Source: JAVJSD01 sp040219575 (GTDB lineage Bacteria; Planctomycetota; Planctomycetia; Pirellulales; Pirellulaceae). Taken from it: a DNA stretch of 28,753 bases. Below the pieces are notes generated by a model. The model saw only the letters and a list, made by a program, of their open reading frames with translations, had not been told where the DNA came from and made no database searches. The position numbers and the translations under genes are program-made. The number at the start of each line of letters is the position of its first letter. Positions within the stretch are counted from its first letter, which is position 1. The stretch spans positions 1 through 28,753 of the forward strand of contig JAVJSD010000092.1 in NCBI GenBank assembly GCA_040219575.1. Reading direction: 5' to 3'. Positions 25,475 to 28,753 of this stretch are shown piece by piece.

Positions 25475-26437
25475 CTACTGGCGGAGTTGCAACTCCAACA
25501 CGATCTCGCCGTCGTCGATCTCACCGGTCGGGCGAAAACCGAAATCGCGGTAAAACCGCTCGGGACTCCCCTCGCCGGGCACATACGACACCAGCAGCGA
25601 ACCGAAGATTCCGCGACGGCGGACGTGCTCGACCACCTGCTGCAGGGCCGCCCGACCGACGCCCTGGCCTTGATATCGCCGATCGATCATGAACCGCCAG
25701 AGGCCGATTCTCGGCGCGGGGGGCGGATCCGGCCGCAACGACTCATCGTAGAGCATCACGAAGCCGACCGGCTCATCCTCCCGATAGATCGCCCGATACC
25801 ATGCTTCCGGCGAAAACAACGCCTCGGCCAGCGACACGGCGTTGCCGGCCACGAACTTCCGCTGGTTTTCCGCGACCGACAGGTCGGTGACGCGGCGAAC
25901 GGTCTCCGCGGTGACTTCCCGCAGGGAGACGCGTATCGCTTCCGCGGCGGCCTCACTGGCGATTCGGTCGGCCGCTGAGGCTGTCTGATGGCCGCCGTTC
26001 GTCCCAACCATGGCGGCGGCGTCCAACTCCATCGTCAGGCAGTAGTCCTCGAATCCGACGGAGCGCCAGAAGGCGATGCCGGCCTCGTTGCCGATCAGCA
26101 CGTCGAGGCGGATTCGCACGGCGCCGTCGAGCGCGTTCTCGCGGAGCCAGGCCATCGCCGCGCGGCCCAAACCTTTTCGCCGCCGCTCGCTCGTGATGAA
26201 GAACTGCCGCAGGTACAGATATTCCGTCTCCGAGCGAAACAATGCGTAACCGGCCTTTTCGCCTTCCGACGTGAACACGACCGCGCGATACTCTCCCGCC
26301 AGCCACGCGAGCATTCGCGCCTGCAACTGCTCGAGCGACATGGCGTTGCGATGCCCCTCGTCCTCGATCAATTGCCGGTTCATCTCCGCCAGCAGCGGCG
26401 CATCGTCGATCGTCGCGAATCGGCCTTCGATACTCAT
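25475..26437 (-). CDS. Tandem GNAT acetyltransferase (two fused domains)
   Basis: A 320-residue protein with two GNAT domains. The first (about 1-140) has RQFFITSERRRKGLGRAAMA as the acetyl-CoA-binding segment and NEAGIAFWRSVGFEDY. The second (about 165-320) has WRFMIDRRYQGQGVGRAALQ and FYRDFGFRPTGEID; together with the spacing of its N-terminal motifs it resembles BltD/PaiA-type diamine acetyltransferases. Both motifs look intact, so both halves could be active. A linker of about 25 residues, rich in Ala, Ser and Gly, joins them. GGAG about 8 bases before ATG 26437 supports the start. It converges on the single-domain acetyltransferase gene with only 16 bases between. Confidence 0.85.
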   Translation of the reverse strand: MSIEGRFATIDDAPLLAEMNRQLIEDEGHRNAMSLEQLQARMLAWLAGEYRAVVFTSEGEKAGYALFRSETEYLYLRQFFITSERRRKGLGRAAMAWLRENALDGAVRIRLDVLIGNEAGIAFWRSVGFEDYCLTMELDAAAMVGTNGGHQTASAADRIASEAAAEAIRVSLREVTAETVRRVTDLSVAENQRKFVAGNAVSLAEALFSPEAWYRAIYREDEPVGFVMLYDESLRPDPPPAPRIGLWRFMIDRRYQGQGVGRAALQQVVEHVRRRGIFGSLLVSYVPGEGSPERFYRDFGFRPTGEIDDGEIVLELQLRQ

Positions 26438-26755
26438 GGAAATACTCCAGCGCCAGTGAGAGACGGGCGAACGGTCGTCAAACCTAGGCTTCGTTTGAAC
26501 CCGTAGCGGAAGTCGCCAGACTTCCGACCTGCGACCATTTCTCGGAACTTTGATGGGTTCCGTAACGGATGTAGCAGCAATGCTTCGCCCCGAGGCCTTG
26601 AGCGATTATCTCTGCTCTCTCCGCTGCCTCCTGTTCCTCCGTTGCCTCCGTTGCCTCATGTTCACAACTTCGGAGCCGCTTCCAAAGGTCGGCCGTCATG
26701 CGCGGCCCTGCCGCAGCGCCCTGCGGTTGCTCCGACCTGCCGTAGCGGCCTTCGG
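26438..26755. other. Spacer with repeats between phoH and the tandem GNAT gene
   Basis: About 318 bases holding the two-hairpin repeat copy D (26500-26568), a pyrimidine-rich stretch with near-repeats of GCCTCCGTT (about 26626-26658), and a hairpin AGGTCGG...CCGACCT (26686-26738) with an inner CCGCAG-CTGCGG. The hairpin is just past the phoH stop but has no T-tract. No gene was recognised. Confidence 0.55.
26500..26568. repeat. Two-hairpin dispersed repeat, copy D
   Basis: Hairpin 1 is GGAAGTC-GCCA-GACTTCC (26508-26525). Hairpin 2 (GGAACTT...GGGTTCC, 26544-26561) has decayed slightly. The orientation matches copy C. It lies upstream of the tandem GNAT start, on the far side of its promoter region. 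Confidence 0.8.
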
Positions 26756-28096
26756 CTACAACAGCGCACTGGCCACATCGGCCAGGACGCTGCGTTCGCC
26801 CTTTTCGAGGGTGATGTGCGAGTAGATCGGTTGGCCGACCATGCGGTTGATCATGTAGCTCAGGCCGTTGGAAAGCGTGTCGAGATACGGATGGTCGATC
26901 TGATGGATGTCGCCGGTGAACACGATCTTGGTCCCCTCGCCGGCGCGAGTGATGATCGTCTTCACCTCGTGCGGCGTGAGGTTCTGCGCCTCATCGACGA
27001 TGAAGAACGTCCGCTGCAGGCTGCGGCCGCGGATGTACGCCAGCGGGGTGATGACCAGTTTCTCCTGCTCCAGCATCTTCTGGATCCGCTGCGCCTCGGC
27101 GTCGGTGGCGTCGAACTGGTGGCGGATGACCGCCAAGTTGTCGTACAGCGGCTGCATGTAGGGGTCGAGCTTGGCCGACACGTCGCCTGGCAAATAGCCC
27201 AGGTCGCGATTCGAAAGCGGCACGATCGGCCGCGCTAGCAGGATCTGCCGGTAGTCGCTGCGGCATTGCAGCGCCGCCGCCAGGGCCAGCAGCGTCTTGC
27301 CGGTGCCCGCCTTGCCCACCAGCGTGACGAGTTTGATGTCGTCGTTCACCAGCGCGGTCTGGGCGAACGATTGCTCGGCGTTGCGCGGCGAGATGCCGTA
27401 GCACTTCGTCTTCTCCACCCGCAGGAAACGATCGCCGTCGGCCCGGTACGTGGCCAGCACCGACTTCGAGCCGTTGCGGAGGATGAAGTTTTCGTTGGCC
27501 ACGGGCTGCAGAATCGCCGGCACGTTTTCGGCCGACGTCGCGGCGCCATTCTGATAGAACTGATCGATCACGCCGCCGTCGGTCTCGACAATCCGCTTGC
27601 CGGTGTACAGCTTGTCGATGCTCTCGACCTTGTCGCGGGTATAGTCCTGGGCCCGCATGCCGAGCGCCTTGGCCTTCATCCGCACGTTGGTGTCCTTCGA
27701 GACCAGAATCACAAACCGGTCCTGCCGCAACTCGATCAGGCCCAGGGCGGTGTTGAGGATGCGGTGGTCGGGCGAATCGTGCAGGAAGGCGTCGCTGAGC
27801 TTTCTGTCGACGCCCCGGCCCCACACCAGACGGATGCTCCCCAGGCCGTCGCCCAGCGAGGCCCCACAGTCGGAAAGCACGTCGCCGGTCAGATCGTCGA
27901 GCGAGCGAAGAAACTCGCGGGCCTGAAAATTGATATCGCCGTGCCCCTTCTTGAACTTGTCGAGTTCCTCCAGCACGGTGAGCGGAATCGCGATGTCGTG
28001 TTCGTTGAACGCGCGGATGCACTGGGCGTCGTGAAGGATGACATTCGTATCGAGCACAAACAACTTCCGACGGGAGTCGGCATCGGCTGCGAGCAT
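26756..28096 (-). CDS. PhoH-family ATPase with N-terminal PIN domain
   Basis: The 446-residue product joins a PIN ribonuclease domain (KLFVLDTNVILHD with Asp16; later acidic residues near SPDHRILNTAL) to a PhoH ATPase with VGKAGTGKTLLAL (Walker A, about 260-268) and FFIVDEAQN (Walker B, about 363-371). This is the PhoH2 (YlaK-like) arrangement, thought to act as an ATP-driven RNA helicase and ribonuclease in the cytoplasm. The frame extends 13 codons further to ATG 28135, but AGGAG lies exactly 7 bases before ATG 28096, and a likely -10 box overlaps the upstream ATG, so 28096 is the better start. No antitoxin-like partner is beside it. Confidence 0.88.
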   Translation of the reverse strand: MLAADADSRRKLFVLDTNVILHDAQCIRAFNEHDIAIPLTVLEELDKFKKGHGDINFQAREFLRSLDDLTGDVLSDCGASLGDGLGSIRLVWGRGVDRKLSDAFLHDSPDHRILNTALGLIELRQDRFVILVSKDTNVRMKAKALGMRAQDYTRDKVESIDKLYTGKRIVETDGGVIDQFYQNGAATSAENVPAILQPVANENFILRNGSKSVLATYRADGDRFLRVEKTKCYGISPRNAEQSFAQTALVNDDIKLVTLVGKAGTGKTLLALAAALQCRSDYRQILLARPIVPLSNRDLGYLPGDVSAKLDPYMQPLYDNLAVIRHQFDATDAEAQRIQKMLEQEKLVITPLAYIRGRSLQRTFFIVDEAQNLTPHEVKTIITRAGEGTKIVFTGDIHQIDHPYLDTLSNGLSYMINRMVGQPIYSHITLEKGERSVLADVASALL

Positions 28097-28130
28097 CGAC
28101 AGGCTCCTGGGTGACGGCGTCGTTTGTAGA

Positions 28131-28160
28131 TGCATAACGTTTCAGGCTACGCCGGGTCAA
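28131..28160 (-). promoter_or_regulatory. Probable promoter of the PIN-PhoH gene
   Basis: On the minus strand TTGACC (28160-28155) is a five-of-six -35 match, followed after 17-18 bases by TTATGCA (28137-28131), a weaker -10. Transcription would start near 28125, about 30 bases before the ATG at 28096. Confidence 0.45.
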
Positions 28161-28238
28161 CGGGGATTGACGCTCGCAGGCGCCCAGCCAGGAGGATTCA
28201 CGCGTTCTTCACCGAGTTGCAGCCCAGCGGACGCGCGT

Positions 28239-28385
28239 TCATTCGGCGAAGGGCTTCGTATCAACTCGGGCGGAAAGCAAGGCGACGACGGCGTCGAGGT
28301 GAGCGATGTAGGGATGCGATCCGTAGAGTTGCTCGCCATGAGCCGTCAAAGCGAATTCGCGGGCCTGTTCGATTCGTGTGCTCAT
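28239..28385 (-). pseudogene. N-terminal fragment of an HD-domain (RelA/SpoT-like) hydrolase
   Basis: Forty-eight codons starting ATG 28385 read MSTRIEQAREFALTAHGEQL and then YGSHPYIAHLDAVVALL before a TGA at 28239. The phrase A-HG-Q-YG--PY--HLDAV is the start of HD-type phosphohydrolases related to the (p)ppGpp hydrolase domain. The metal-binding HD pair and all later parts are missing, and the downstream sequence has stops in the frame. It is most likely the stump of a gene lost by rearrangement next to mobile DNA. A functional short peptide is possible but less likely. Confidence 0.55.
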
Positions 28386-28471
28386 TGAAGGTCGTTGCGA
28401 AGACGCGAGGCTCCGTGAAACGAGGGTTCTCACCGACAACATGGGCCCGGGCGCTAACGGCCCGATCATTG

Positions 28472-28612
28472 AGGCCTGCGTTGTCAATGCCGACGATGTA
28501 GCGAGGAATTTCGTTTAGCGGCAAGCCGAAGGCGACGGCGCGCGCACGACCTCGAACTCGCTGGAAACGTTGCTGCAACGATCCGCCGACGCCTTCGGCT
28601 GACCCTTAAACG
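28472..28612. repeat. Third, inverted and diverged copy of the foldback repeat
   Basis: Read on the minus strand this matches the second part of the units at 11245-11780: the arm CGTTTAAGGGTCAGCCGAAG, the central palindrome (ATCGTTGCAGCAACGTTTCC) and the other arm ending with TTGACAACGCAGGCCT. Identity is perhaps 80-85%. The arm nearest the IS4-like gene is cut short near 28612, as if the insertion had interrupted it. Confidence 0.75.
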
Positions 28613-28621
28613 CAATACCGT

Positions 28622-28753
28622 TCAAGTTTTCAGAACTACTGTCTCTGCAAAGGTTTTTGTCAGTGGCGGTAGGCCGCGATGTTCGGGGCGTGCTTTGTTC
28701 CATCGGGACATCTTCCGCTTGATCACACGTGGATTGATCCGATTGCGGCGGGG
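28622..28753 (-). CDS. IS4-like transposase, C-terminal end only
   Basis: On the minus strand, from the window edge, 43 codons read PRRNRINPRVIKRKMSRWNK, then ARPEHRGLPPLTKTFAETVV and LKT, ending at TGA 28622. The phrase NPRVxKRKMS followed by a Lys/Arg-Pro-x-His-Arg stretch is typical of the C-terminus of IS4-type DDE transposases common in planctomycetes. The catalytic part lies beyond the window. The family assignment is from memory of such tails and is less sure than the call that it is a transposase. Confidence 0.6.
   Translation of the reverse strand, partial: PRRNRINPRVIKRKMSRWNKARPEHRGLPPLTKTFAETVVLKT

Noticed and set aside
28097..28135. Upstream ATG (28135) as the start of the PIN-PhoH gene.
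   Set aside because: A strong AGGAG precedes ATG 28096 at 7 bases, the probable -10 box overlaps the upstream ATG, and the extra 13 residues are not part of the PIN fold.

Overview
The window looks like chromosomal DNA from a planctomycete, probably of the Pirellulales type. The DNA is GC-rich. It carries a DUF1552 protein paired with a haem-motif DUF1592/1588/1585 protein, a secreted sulfatase, a small membrane protein starting with an NPYESP motif, and many dispersed hairpin repeats between genes. Both edges fall inside insertion sequences: the last 33 codons of an IS256-type transposase on the left and the last 43 codons of an IS4-like transposase on the right. No rRNA, tRNA or CRISPR was seen.

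Layout from left to right. IS256 tail and its probable terminal repeat (1-140). An overlapping addB-addA pair for recombinational DNA repair (643-6623). A repeat-rich spacer. A DUF1552 gene and a DUF1592-type gene with a hairpin repeat between them (7416-11239). A block of two tandem foldback repeats (11245-11804) separating these from convergent genes on the minus strand. The minus-strand unit reads promoter (17056), leader peptide (16991-16902), attenuator terminator (16874-16840), cimA (16732-15113) and valS (14996-11841). Divergent from it are a small cupin gene and an enolase-like gene on the plus strand (17247-19023). Then come a minus-strand FAD monooxygenase, a minus-strand sulfatase translationally coupled to a small membrane protein, several small membrane or hypothetical genes, a GNAT acetyltransferase preceded by a coupled 72-residue ORF, a double-GNAT protein, a PIN-PhoH ATPase, and a decayed HD-domain fragment beside a third, inverted copy of the foldback repeat.

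The most striking find is the 5' leader of cimA. A 29-residue peptide with a good ribosome binding site has seven Val/Ile codons in eight positions. It is followed by an intrinsic terminator and by a sequence that could form a competing antiterminator, and a consensus-like promoter sits in front. This is the architecture of ribosome-mediated transcription attenuation. It would make citramalate synthase (isoleucine precursor supply) respond to charged Val/Ile tRNA. Because valS follows on the same strand with no visible terminator or promoter between, valyl-tRNA synthetase may be under the same control.

Other points are an enolase homologue with Ala in place of a conserved active-site His, a Cys4 zinc-ribbon-like insert in ValRS, four copies of a two-hairpin repeat with compensatory base changes, and large foldback repeats. 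All functional calls come from reading motifs by eye; no database search was run.
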